This document shows positions 27,901-33,671 of a stretch of DNA of 64,000 nt, in pieces (the first letter of the stretch is position 1; each line of letters begins with the position of its first letter). The stretch lies in contig JAJEKV010000002.1 of assembly GCA_021234155.1 (NCBI GenBank), positions 18,006,876 through 18,070,875 of the forward strand. Reading direction: 5' to 3'. The position numbers were made by a program, and so were the translations under genes. The stretch is from Isoetes taiwanensis (Eukaryota; Streptophyta; Lycopodiopsida; Isoetales; Isoetaceae). Under the pieces are notes generated by a model. The model made no database searches. It was not told the DNA's origin and saw only the letters and a list, made by a program, of their open reading frames with translations.

Positions 27901-30900
27901 AGCACACCTGTTCCGAGCACTCGTGGAACCAGTATTGCTGTATGGAGTAGAGGTCTCGGGGCCAGCAGTTAGCAAGGGTACTTGGGATAAGCTAGAGAGG
28001 GTACAGAAGGCTTTCCTGACATACATCCTAGGCATCAAGGACACGGTGCCTTATCCGATTTTGCTGTATGAGACTGGCTTTTGGCCCCTGCAGCATTCTG
28101 CTATGCACAGGCACCTTGCATATTTCCATAAGGTTGACAGAATGGATTCACAACGTCTTCCTCCCCGGGCTCTGTTATTGGCACAAGGGCCACAACGTCT
28201 GAAGAGAGTGTGGCAGGAGCATTGTAGGGGATGGTTCGCAAGATGGTCCATAGACTATCAACACATTATGGATATGTCGGATATCGCGGAGCAGGAGCTG
28301 CATTTGAATGAGCGCTTTGCTGTCTCTTTGTGGGATGCGCCCACTCTTGCAAAGCCCAAAACAGAGCACTACCACACGTAGGTTAATCTGTCGCTTGAAC
28401 ATGGCCCCAAACAGTATTTGAAGGCACACATCTCTACCAAGAAACGGAGAGCTATAGCTGCAATAAGGACAGGGTCCCACCATCTTAGAATTGAGACAGG
28501 CCGCTGGGGTACGGATGGAGGGCAGGGAATCCCCCGGCACGAGAGATTACGCCAGTGCTGTCACATGCAGATAGTAGAAGATGAACACCATGCTCTACGG
28601 GAATGCCCAGCATATGCACACATCCGAGCAGCTCATGCCGATCTCAGATGCTCTGAGATGGCAATTCATCAACTGCTGGCTTCGCCAATGGTTGCACGTC
28701 TTGCGTCCTACATTCTGCAGGTCTCCACCGTCAAGGAGTCCCTCACAAGCACAGGGAATTTGAGCGCCCAGATAGGGCCTATGAATGCCTACTACAAGGG
28801 GTTTTCCTCCCACATGGGGGGTTTTTTCATCCCAATGTTTCTGTAGTTTTCTTTTGTGTTTGAAAACTTTCCGCTATATTGTATCACCGTCTCATAGGCC
28901 AGTTGGCCTCTGTGGACGTTAAAATATACTTCTTTCCTTCCTTCCTTCTATTATATCAGCCATAGTCACGCCTTATTAGTTAGTTCACTCATAGCGTTGG
29001 TCAGCTTGTGTTTGTCTTTTGCATCTTTCTTCACATTCCTCATCAGGTCACTGGATTCTATCAACCCCCCAACCACTTATGTTAACTCATATGCTATACA
29101 TTCTAAACGAGTTGCATCTTGCACTACTCAGTCCTCAGATTTGTTGATCCTACGGCACAGTGCACGGGTGTGCTCAATTAAGATTTGGGGTGCCTATGAT
29201 TTTGGAATATGAAATATAGGTGTGTCTATGGTTTTCAAATAGAAAGCACTGGGATGGACCCCTGCCCAAATAATTTAATGTCTTTAATACTACTAACGAT
29301 CTAACATGGTTATTTTTATTAGATCTTTCCCTTTTTTTTTTCTTTTTGTATATAACAACATATTCAATGATTAGGAGGTATGGTCTATGCTTTTGGGTGT
29401 GGTCAATTATACATCCAAATGAAATCCTTCCCCAGAACTCCCAAGTTATTATGCTACATACTCTTGCATATTTGATAATGGTCTATCGTCGCACATGCAT
29501 ATATCAAATGGTCTCCAACCATATGATTAATTAGGGGACATCATAGTTTCCTTAAAGAAACTTGCCTTATATCTTGACATTCCTCTAACCTCTCTTGCAC
29601 TAAAGAACGAGACCGATCAGATGCTGCCAAGTTTTTTTTGAAGGATATATTTTATTTGTCAGCAACATCAAGAACACTAGGTGAATCATAAGTCAATAAC
29701 ACTAAAGCTTCCCATTTGATGGTCCATTCCAAAGTTCCTAAGCTTTGGTGTTAGGTTATCTAGAGGCGTTTGCGTGTTAATCCCTTGAGACATCCCTATG
29801 ATCTTCATGCATATGTAATATGTTCGTTCTGCCTTTCAGATATTGAGACTCTTGAGCATTGTATCTTTTCTGTCAAAAGCTCAACCGGTATGGTCATGGC
29901 TATAAGGTTTATTTAATAGTGCATTGGATGCATGGCCCCCAGGTTGGTAGATTGCATTTTATCTTGGCTTTGGTTGGCTTTTAGGGTCAATCTGGGAGCG
30001 TCAAAGACACCAAATCTTCCAAGGCATTTATTCAACTGCTCATGGAGTTATTGTTGTAGCTCAGGCTAAGATACTGATGGCTTATAGATGTTCCTCCCTT
30101 GGGACTATAATGTCTGATAGACCATCCATCTTGTTAATTTAGTATTTGTTAAAGGGCTCTCGAATACCACTATTTGTTATATTTCTCTCAGCAAAATTGT
30201 AACATTTTGCATATGAAGACCTATAGAAATTATGACGTATTTTTTGCATTATTTATCCTTCACAAAACAAGGGATACCAAGGCATATTTAGAGGGAAGGT
30301 AATCAACTACACTTGAGTATGAGTCATATTTAAGAAAGATTGGCCCAACATGCATTAAGATTTTATATGTATAGCTGGACACTGTCTAGTATCAATTCAG
30401 ACTCTACCCTAACTAGAAATTAAGAGATGATGTATGTCCAGGCCTATGTTAAATGAGGAGTCAACTTATCACGAATGGGAGCTATTTGTACAACCCTAAA
30501 TAATGCTCAATAACTCTTACTGATAGGAATTAACCATTTTTGCTCTAGAAATGATGTTATATAAACTATAAGAATCTCCATTGTTAGTGCATTTGGAAAT
30601 AACGTGGTGCCATTTGAAGGTTGGTAAGAAACTTGCTACTGAAAACCTATAGCTACCTAACAGAAAGAAAAAGAAATAACTTACATTCTTTAGAAGAAGT
30701 CGGGATGTTAAGATCCTTGAATACATAATATATTTCCACTGCATTTAAGAGAGGAAGTTTGGTTGAAGTAGTAGTGGGAGTCAACATAACATTTAAAGCT
30801 CCTGCCATTTCCTCTGTGTAGTTCACATATAACTCAATAGCACGGAATGGACCATAATCTTTAGACAAATCCACAGGACCATAATAGCTAGGGGACTTGA

Positions 30901-31969
30901 ATAGGCTATTATTCCACATGATATTAAATGACCTGGACTCTGAAGCATTGAGATCTTCCACCTCAGCAAAATACAAGGCAAAGTAATAATGCACACGAGA
31001 TGCAGAGGCTACCAAAGTGGTAAAAGAATAGGAGAGACTCAAAGATGAGGCCACTCGTGCACTTTGCAATACAGTTGAAGGGGGCACATCAGGGGCAAAC
31101 AAGGATGGGGATATGGAGCGCGACGTGCTTATAGATGAATAATTGTGAGGGTTTAATGTGGAATCAGATTGCCACATCCTGTCATAAGGATCATCAGGAT
31201 ACCTGGAAAGCAAAAGATTAGGACTTTATAGATCATCGGGCACGAGTTTACTAGTTGGAAGTAAATTGTACAGAGGATTACCTTGTGTAAAGACCCCCCA
31301 TGTTCAGTCTTAGTTCTGAAACAAGGGCTAGTGTATTACTCTGCACGGGCATGTACATGCTACTATCCAAAAGGCGCAGCTCTAGGGAAGACATTATAGG
31401 CACACCACCATTAGGCAACCCTGCTACACAAAAGCTGATATGGTCGTTTGGGGGCGAATAAATAAGCTCGGAATAGAGATAATACGTTGACTGGACTCCA
31501 GTCAAGTCAACGTTGCTCCATACGTTGGCGTCGATTATGGAGGCGAAAGTGGGCGGGCTATTTTTGCCGTCATAATTCCCGTAGTAATATTTTGCTCGGA
31601 CTAAATACTTTGCTTGGCCTGTAACAGGGACCTCGAGGCAGAATTTGGTCTGGTTATAAGGAAAATACCTCACTTGCTGAAGGTTTTGATCCGTCTGAGA
31701 ATAGAGCGCAGCTGAGACCTTGGATTTGAGGCCCTGCGACGTGTATAGATCTCCTGAAACCCATTCAATTTTTGTGGTGTCTGTGAAGGGCACAGACGCC
31801 CCACACGCTATGCTTAAGAATCCTGCATATCACAAATGGGTGCTTATTTGCCGAATAAAAATTTCTCACAATGAGTTGCTAAGGTAGACAGTTTACCTGG
31901 GTTTTGTGAAAAGACACAGATGGTGCTAGAGAGAGCCGCCCAGCATAGAATCCAAAACCTAAGAGCCAT
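839..31969 (-). CDS. Malectin-like/LRR receptor-like kinase, 13 exons seen, C-terminus outside window
   Basis: Plasma-membrane receptor kinase of the malectin-like plus LRR class. Exons on the minus strand, 5' to 3': 31969-31897, 31822-31282, 31202-30685, 24250-24117, 12279-12208, 12124-12056, 7576-7514, 7369-7194, 7119-6890, 6566-6440, 3447-3379, 3308-3122, 950-839. Together they give about 790 residues: signal peptide, two malectin-like blocks, a GDPC-containing linker, short LRRs, one transmembrane helix, and a kinase domain reaching subdomain IX. All junctions are GT/AG and the codon phases join correctly, except into exon 4, where I count one extra base (a run of four T). The glycine loop, lysine and HRD loop are present, but DFG reads GFG. 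The next exon should start just after the FNLRQW block and is not found in 1-838. It could be an active gene with a sequencing error, a pseudokinase, or a recent pseudogene. Confidence 0.88.
973..1115 (-). mobile_element. LINE 3' end with (TTATC)n tail
   Basis: Read on the minus strand, this is a LINE 3' untranslated end with the core GGTCCCAATGGACGTAAA, then an A/T run and a TTATC microsatellite (973-994). The core is shared with many other copies in this window. It lies in receptor kinase intron 12. A-rich LINE-type sequence continues to about 1115. Confidence 0.65.
1810..2825 (+). pseudogene. Degenerate LINE ORF2 (RT to C-terminal domain)
   Basis: Decayed non-LTR reverse transcriptase. 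Near 1990-2030 the frame reads YVDNVILLA, a mutated form of the YADD catalytic box. At 2582-2801 a second frame contains LRIETGR and RTLEDE, which match the C-terminal region of the better-preserved LINE at 27.7-28.9 kb ([19 protein letters not shown]). Several stops and frameshifts separate the pieces. It is antisense to the receptor kinase, in intron 12. Confidence 0.6.
3122..3308 (-). CDS. Receptor kinase exon 12: catalytic and activation loops
   Basis: 187 bp encoding [20 protein letters not shown] and NNILL (catalytic loop intact), then [11 protein letters not shown] where KVADFGLSR is expected, then [14 protein letters not shown]. The codon for the DFG aspartate reads GGC. In this kinase family that aspartate binds Mg-ATP, so catalysis is expected to be impaired. 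Confidence 0.92.
3379..3447 (-). CDS. Receptor kinase exon 11: kinase subdomain VIa
   Basis: A 69-bp exon encoding [20 protein letters not shown] then AQ. It is too short to be noticed without splicing. The phase matches exons 10 and 12 exactly. Acceptor TTTTAG, donor GTGCTA. Confidence 0.88.
3566..3696. repeat. (CTTCTC)n microsatellite
   Basis: About 20 copies of a CTTCTC hexamer with one interruption (TTAGAA). It is purine-rich on the transcribed strand of the receptor kinase gene, 120-250 nt upstream of the exon 11 acceptor. Confidence 0.95.
4085..4113. repeat. (TTTA)n microsatellite
   Basis: About seven TTTA units in intron 10. The rest of 3700-4600 shows no recognisable gene. Confidence 0.85.
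4640..4728 (-). mobile_element. LINE 3' end with (TTCAA)n tail
   Basis: On the minus strand the core GGTCTCCATGGACGATA is followed by an imperfect TTCAA/TTCTA tail (GAATT repeats on plus). It belongs to the same LINE family as the 14.1-kb copy. Confidence 0.7.
4729..4800 (-). mobile_element. Second LINE 3' end with ATCT/ATCC tail
   Basis: It abuts the previous copy. On minus it reads GGTCTTCATGGACGTAAA followed by ATCTATCC-type repeats. The two neighbouring 3' ends carry different tail microsatellites. Confidence 0.65.
6003..6062 (+). mobile_element. LINE 3' end with AATTCAATTT-type tail
   Basis: The core TTTGGTCTTCGTGGACAATAA is followed by an imperfect AATTC/AATTT tail. It is a short 5'-truncated relic in intron 10. 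Confidence 0.55.
6440..6566 (-). CDS. Receptor kinase exon 10: kinase subdomains IV-V
   Basis: 127 bp encoding [19 protein letters not shown] and [17 protein letters not shown], the N-lobe to hinge of plant RLK/Pelle kinases. Acceptor TTTGCAG, donor GTAATA. Confidence 0.92.
6890..7119 (-). CDS. Receptor kinase exon 9: juxtamembrane and kinase subdomains I-III
   Basis: 230 bp encoding [14 protein letters not shown], the glycine loop [12 protein letters not shown], the ATP-anchoring lysine in IAAKQKS, and KEFFNE at the start of the alpha-C region. It ends in phase 0 before GTAAAA. Confidence 0.92.
7194..7369 (-). CDS. Receptor kinase exon 8: transmembrane segment
   Basis: 176 bp. It begins with the juxtamembrane cysteine pair in [14 protein letters not shown], continues with a strongly hydrophobic helix ([19 protein letters not shown]), and ends with the basic stop-transfer residues IYRRN. 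This fixes the topology: malectin and LRR outside, kinase inside. Confidence 0.9.
7514..7576 (-). CDS. Receptor kinase exon 7: short LRR
   Basis: 63 bp encoding [20 protein letters not shown]. It is shorter than the usual 72-bp LRR exon, so the last repeat is partial. The phase joins exons 6 and 8. Acceptor TTTTTAG, donor GTAACA. Confidence 0.8.
8173..9204 (+). pseudogene. GT90 (CAP10/Rumi-like) glycosyltransferase pseudogene
   Basis: A plant GT90 protein (DUF821/CAP10, O-glucosyltransferase-like, expected in the ER/Golgi lumen) in two exons. Exon 1 ends at 8480 ([12 protein letters not shown] before GTAAGC), a 71-bp intron follows, and exon 2 starts at 8552 with PEIKIKSW. Family blocks lie in several frames: [93 protein letters not shown] and [15 protein letters not shown]. 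At least four frame changes are needed. The block between the SASYKYLL and YYEFF motifs (normally CDSxTLLVKP) is also missing. The retained intron means a DNA-level copy and not a retrocopy. It lies antisense in intron 6 of the receptor kinase. Clustered single-base errors in the assembly are the alternative explanation. Confidence 0.85.
11364..11475. repeat. 55-bp tandem duplication
   Basis: Two adjacent diverged copies of a unit beginning ATAAGGTCCTCTATGAA and ending GAGGTGGT, with a period of about 55 bp. Confidence 0.8.
11831..11852. repeat. GC-rich perfect palindrome
   Basis: Arms CGCGGCGGCC and GGCCGCCGCG are separated by TT. This is a very strong hairpin in otherwise AT-rich intron sequence. 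The function is unknown. Confidence 0.85.
12056..12124 (-). CDS. Receptor kinase exon 6: LRR
   Basis: 69 bp encoding [20 protein letters not shown] then QYL, a canonical LxxLxLxxNxLxGxIP repeat. Acceptor CGTAG, donor GTAAGTA. Only 83 bp separate it from exon 5. Confidence 0.88.
12208..12279 (-). CDS. Receptor kinase exon 5: LRR
   Basis: A 72-bp exon, the unit length of one plant LRR. It encodes [19 protein letters not shown] plus SLVGL. Acceptor TTTACAG, donor GTAAGTG. Its first base completes the leucine codon split at the exon 4 donor. Confidence 0.88.
13341..13545. repeat. About 105-bp tandem duplication ending in homopolymers
   Basis: Two diverged copies share TAATTCTAG, AATAAGAATATTTGGGATG and TTTTGGGTATATGA. 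The first ends in a C run and the second in C then a long A run, which suggests a short retrosequence or slippage product. Confidence 0.7.
13965..14237 (+). mobile_element. LINE 3' UTR with (TATTC)n tail
   Basis: The 3' end of the dominant LINE family: TTATTACTGCTAAGG, a paired GGTTTTTCCC...CGGGGGTTTTTT element, the core GGTCTCCGTGGACGCTAAAA, then seven TATTC units. It is 5'-truncated and inserted antisense to the receptor kinase in intron 4. Confidence 0.8.
14428..14560 (-). mobile_element. LINE 3' end with CGTC/GGTC tail
   Basis: On the minus strand the core GGTCTTTGTGGACGTAAA runs into an imperfect CCGTCTGTCGGTC repeat. The upstream LINE part is A/C-rich on plus. Confidence 0.55.
14561..16379. 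other. Intron 4 interior, no gene recognised
   Basis: Only short, unrelated open frames with no domain signal. The composition resembles decayed transposon sequence. Confidence 0.5.
16380..16757 (+). mobile_element. LINE ORF2 C-terminus and 3' UTR with (TATTC)n tail
   Basis: It encodes [16 protein letters not shown], the HxxxC-type end of LINE ORF2 (compare [15 protein letters not shown] at 28.6 kb), and stops at a TAG codon near 16572. The 3' UTR repeats the GGTTTTTCCC...GGGGTTTTTT pair and the core GGTCTCCATGGACGTTAAAA, then four TATTC units. It is a second copy of the family seen at 14.1 kb. Confidence 0.8.
17815..17938. repeat. Exact 62-bp tandem duplication
   Basis: Copies 17815-17876 and 17877-17938 appear identical by eye. 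Both start ATCTTGAGTTTGCCATGC and end TCTAGGTCTAA. Identity implies a very recent event or an assembly duplication. Confidence 0.92.
19255..19366 (+). mobile_element. LINE 3' end with (CTTC)n tail
   Basis: Core GATTGGTCTCCGTGGACGATA, then AAAATA and six CTTC units. Confidence 0.7.
20009..20227 (-). pseudogene. Polyphenol oxidase C-terminal (KFDV-domain) fragment
   Basis: One open frame matches the C-terminal domain of plant polyphenol oxidases (catechol oxidase, copper enzyme). It encodes [20 protein letters not shown] followed by the [10 protein letters not shown] block and [12 protein letters not shown], ending at a TAG. The conserved signatures are FDVYIN, AGSFV-x-LPH and the final GI-x-E-x-LED. 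The usual last residues after LED are missing, and no copper-binding tyrosinase core is visible upstream on this strand. I read it as a domain-sized relic in receptor kinase intron 4. Confidence 0.68.
21066..21190. repeat. About 75-bp tandem duplication
   Basis: Two near-identical units containing TTGTTTTCCAACTCGGTGGA and GAACATTGTTCACGTT. The motif GAACATTGTTC is itself palindromic. Confidence 0.8.
21417..21882. repeat. Fold-back element: 125-bp inverted repeat with about 215-bp loop
   Basis: The left arm (21417-21539) and right arm (21756-21882) are nearly perfect inverted copies. The left begins TAATATAACAACCAACACAC and contains AAATCCCCCCTAAAACCCCC, and the right is its reverse complement. 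A partial third copy follows (to about 21940). The motifs TATAACAACC and AAATCCCCC also occur in the dispersed repeat at 29.3 kb and 46.4 kb, so the arms derive from that family. Confidence 0.88.
21950..23280. other. Intron 4 interior, no gene recognised
   Basis: No coding signal that I can name. One short frame near 22430-22570 reads [18 protein letters not shown] but has no partner exons that I can identify. Confidence 0.45.
23285..23425 (+). mobile_element. Tandem pair of LINE-like 3' ends with GATA tails
   Basis: Two consecutive copies of ATTGGGT-x-C-TTTG-x-CAATATTCAAT followed by GATA-type repeats. The second has four GATA units. They resemble the LINE core in diverged form. Confidence 0.5.
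24117..24250 (-). CDS. Receptor kinase exon 4: WxGDPC linker before LRRs
   Basis: Encodes [20 protein letters not shown] followed by a W-x-x-L-x-C block, the conserved cysteine linker between the malectin-like domain and the LRRs. The acceptor is CACAG before 24250 and the donor is GTAAGT at 24116. The 3' phase joins exon 5 perfectly. At the 5' side, joining phase 1 of exon 3 gives a stop within six codons because of four T residues where three would keep the frame. This is either a one-base insertion or a base error. Confidence 0.82.
25043..25224 (+). repeat. Left LTR of copia-type element
   Basis: 182 bp, TG...CA ends, aligned over its length with the right LTR once the LINE is removed. 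It contains a TATATAT-like stretch at about 25110. Confidence 0.85.
25225..25237 (+). other. Primer binding site
   Basis: TGGTACCAGAGCC immediately after the LTR. Plant Ty1/copia elements typically use TGGTATCAGAGC, complementary to the initiator Met-tRNA. There is one mismatch. Confidence 0.75.
26004..26690 (+). CDS. Copia-type gag polyprotein
   Basis: 228 residues. The family pattern is seen in [18 protein letters not shown] near the start (the Y-x-x-W gag motif), a central region with a QHVLEFVQ block and [19 protein letters not shown], and [17 protein letters not shown]. These match the UBN2/retrotran_gag family of plant copia elements. Gag forms the virus-like particle that packages element RNA. 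No CCHC zinc knuckle is visible in this frame before the TGA. Downstream frames (26730-27100) look like coiled coil, rich in K/E/L, and could be a shifted continuation. Confidence 0.72.
   Translation: MAFLYSWEILTHDLLNGDNYYSWFDNFEIHIDLNRLSEVLKLAWNPVTPEDKEKDLTTLLKATVSDFKRDIRTVKTFQHVLEFVQQNSVQKGARQQVNIQKQMHSRKLQDCASMREYLGQLKTLRDKYLGAGGHIDDATLIIHALNGSSEEHRYIINYYELKKCIKLTSNQMQQQLMDAETRYKMEDHVDAVNYSKVLNCSQKDAVQCPETSSQDNAKSLKLQTMLKQ
27116..27634 (+). CDS. Unrecognised 172-aa open frame inside copia-type element
   Basis: It lies between gag and the right LTR where pol should be. It has no RT, RNase H or integrase motif. It contains an acidic N-terminal half ([16 protein letters not shown]) and a C-terminal half with several cysteines and aromatic residues. 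It may be captured host sequence, a diverged extra ORF, or chance. The start codon is the first ATG and is not otherwise supported. Confidence 0.35.
   Translation: MDGYSEQTAISTPIIKKSENHIFLHIDASEDQNIDTNHALDDTYNLPTEHVFESQFCRPEFWSIDLELQELLGIAKTYDSQYKFSTVHKSNFCVLWEITLQAHFGNDVNVCLHKKREWYRGRKTWFKAQDFWQPCFIFCLSFASYAERQCDSSVFASMAYVMAKFTVYAPVF
27673..29063 (+). repeat. Right LTR of copia-type element, split by a LINE
   Basis: The LTR sequence occupies 27673-27738 and 28950-29063. Without the insert it is about 181 bp, matching the left LTR. The interruption shows that the LINE arrived after the copia element. Confidence 0.83.
27739..28949 (+). mobile_element. LINE, 5'-truncated, with ORF2 C-terminus and (CTTC)n tail
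   Basis: The best-preserved C-terminal region of the window's main LINE family. A frame from about 27740 to 28380 contains [40 protein letters not shown] and LTYILGIKD, the post-RT domain. After a frame change, 28418-28846 contains [29 protein letters not shown] and the C-terminal end. The 3' UTR has the core GGCCTCTGTGGACGTTAAAA, then CTTC repeats. The whole RT core is missing, as expected for 5' truncation during target-primed reverse transcription. It is inserted inside the copia-type LTR. Confidence 0.88.
29087..29465. repeat. Dispersed repeat R1, uninterrupted copy
   Basis: It shares ATTCTAAACGAG, GATCCTACGGC, CCTATGATTTTG-x-AATATGAAAT, a long T run and TATAACAAC with 40067-40143 plus 46138-46510. 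There the gypsy element splits it. The family is not recognised. It has no coding capacity that I can see. Confidence 0.7.
29466..30684. other. Receptor kinase intron 3, 5' part, no gene recognised
   Basis: AT-rich with short frames only. Phrases such as ATTGAGACTCTTGAGCATTG near 29845 resemble LINE ORF2 C-terminal sequence but are too decayed to call. Confidence 0.45.
30685..31202 (-). CDS. Receptor kinase exon 3: second malectin-like block
   Basis: 518 bp in one frame. It begins [10 protein letters not shown] and contains [23 protein letters not shown] and [11 protein letters not shown], all conserved in the second half of plant malectin-like domains. It ends GAAT before GTAAGT at 30684, leaving phase 1. 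A 6.4-kb intron follows. Confidence 0.92.
31282..31822 (-). CDS. Receptor kinase exon 2: first malectin-like block
   Basis: 541 bp in one frame. It encodes the N-terminal half of the malectin-like carbohydrate-binding ectodomain: [11 protein letters not shown] at the start, then [32 protein letters not shown], and a C-terminal block with SLELRLLD. These are hallmarks of the family. Flanking introns are short (74 and 79 bp). Confidence 0.92.
31897..31969 (-). CDS. Receptor kinase exon 1: start codon and signal peptide
   Basis: It begins with ATG at 31969 and encodes [10 protein letters not shown] followed by a small hydrophobic stretch and CVFSQNP, a typical secretory signal peptide. It ends CCAG before GTAAAC. 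The next in-frame residues from exon 2 (GFLSIACG) match the usual start of the mature malectin-like ectodomain, which supports this start codon. Confidence 0.88.
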
Positions 31970-32154
31970 GGAAAGCACCAGTATTTTGCGCAGAGAAGTA
32001 GAGCTATTGCTAGGCTATGTAGTCCGCGCTAAAAAAAAAATGGAACATACAGCCCACGTCGTCTTGGCCTAGCTGTCCGCCATGTTTTAAAGTCAATGTA
32101 TGGATGGATGGTTACTTTGCACAGTTGGTAATTTGGACTATTCCTTGATTTACT

Positions 32155-32577
32155 GTGCAAATGCAAACAGTACCCACTATGCCCATTCTTGAACAGGAAA
32201 GAACTAACCCGGTTGCAAATCCTCACTGCAGATGTAACCGAGACCCAAAAGCCCTTGGAAGCATTTCTTTAGACCTATTATCTCTTAGGTTTTTTTTAAG
32301 ATCAAAGGTTTTGGCCCATAGCGATGAAGATGGCAATTCATCCTTTCCGTGTTTTGTGGCGGATTTTTGGCTCGAGATTTCATACTCTTTTGCTTTTACA
32401 AAATACAAAGTTGCATCTGATTCCGTTGCAACACTAACAGAACAGACTCCACTCTGTTCTATGGCAGGAATTTTGCAGAATCTTGATGCCAAGGTTTTCC
32501 ATAAGTTGGACTCTAATGCACTGCAGGATAAGCTGTTGAATTTCTTGCTCAATGAGTTGCTTCAGAACCCGAGACAG
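32155..32577 (+). CDS. Hypothetical 141-aa open frame divergent from the receptor kinase
   Basis: The open frame starts 185 bp from the kinase start codon in the opposite direction. It includes DFWLEISYSFAFTKYKVASD and LQNLDAKVFHKLDSNALQDK. No family is recognised. The opposite strand is also open for about 110 codons, so this may be chance. If real, the short gap would be a shared promoter region. I see no convincing TATA box there. Confidence 0.25.
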
Positions 32578-33472
32578 TAGAGAACGAACCTGGCTTAATA
32601 TGCATAATGGTAAGGACATGTATTAAGAGCTATAGTTGTATCTTACAGAATTTGTTGCTCTTACAGATAATTATGTTGTACGCACTCAACAAATCTCTGG
32701 TCAATTATTTACTATTTTTGGTATTTGTTTCTCAATTCTTATTTAATATGTGCAGGTTATAAGGTAATCAAATACAAAGCCAATGGAGTTCGCTTGGACT
32801 CTGGTGATCTCTACAAAGCTAATGGAGTTAGCTTGGACTCTTCTCTTTTCTATCAGTTCAAGATCAGAATTTCTTTTCGTCCATTCAAAAGGACTTTGGA
32901 GATCAGGACTTTGGCAAAATGTCCATTACTGCAAGTGATGACATCAAAGAAGAAACAGTGGATGCACTTAATAAACAGGTACTAATGTCACTTGCAATAG
33001 TTTAATATTCTTGCTTCCGCTTACATGTTGATGGATTTTCTAATCTCAATTTTTGTTGAATTAGTATAATATGGTTGCAATTATGAGTTATCTGCCTTGA
33101 ATGGCAAAACGTCTAGATAGTAGTGCATGCAAACATAAAAGTTATAATGACGTGTTCTTTTATCAGGCATGAAGTTGACGCCTTCTGAAATTGGAACACA
33201 TCTGGTCACACATGTTATACTCAGCCTGCATTGTGTTGTGTGTACAAGCTGGTTGAAGTGAATGAACAACCCCGATCAAGCTGTCTGAAGATGTATCAAA
33301 GGTTTAAAATAAAGTTTATTGTTTTTGTATGATACTATTTCTGCCATTATACCTCAGAACTTTTTTTTTTCATGTTACTATTCCTTGCACGAAATAGTAT
33401 TACATGCTTTATGGCAAGGAGGGCTATGCATTGGTTGACTTAATGATAGGTGAGAAAGAACCTCATCCCAAG

Positions 33473-33668
33473 CACTACTACAAAAATAGGTAGAAATGGC
33501 ACAAAAGTGACATTTATCCTCCGCCTTTTTACCGGGTATAAACGTCACTTTTGTGCCATTTGGGGAGCACAAACGTCATAAATGGCACAAAAGTGACGTT
33601 TATGCCCGGTAAAAAGGCGGAGGATAAATGTCACTTTTGTGCCATTTCTACCTATTTTTGTAGTAGTG
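33473..33668. mobile_element. CACTA-type MITE, 196 bp, TSD AAG
   Basis: It begins CACTACTACAAAAATAGG and ends with the exact inverse, CCTATTTTTGTAGTAGTG. The two arms (about 88 bp each) are nearly perfect inverted repeats around a short centre, and contain repeated TGGCACAAAAGTGAC blocks. Direct AAG repeats flank it (33470-33472 and 33669-33671), the 3-bp duplication expected of CACTA (En/Spm) transposons. It has no coding capacity and would be mobilised in trans. Confidence 0.93.
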
Positions 33669-33671
33669 AAG

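Larger units (their letters stand above)
25043..29063 (+). mobile_element. Ty1/copia-type LTR element without pol (non-autonomous)
   Basis: Two LTRs of 182 bp (25043-25224 and 27673-29063, the latter interrupted by a LINE) start TGTTAGAATTATG and end TTCTATCA. Directly after the left LTR is TGGTACCAGAGCC, a near match to the initiator-Met-tRNA primer site of Ty1/copia elements. AGGAGAGG precedes the right LTR as a candidate polypurine tract. Inside are a copia-like gag and unrecognised open frames, but no RT, integrase or protease. The flanks (TTTAA, ACCCC) do not form a target duplication. It sits in intron 3 of the receptor kinase, antisense to it. Confidence 0.82.
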
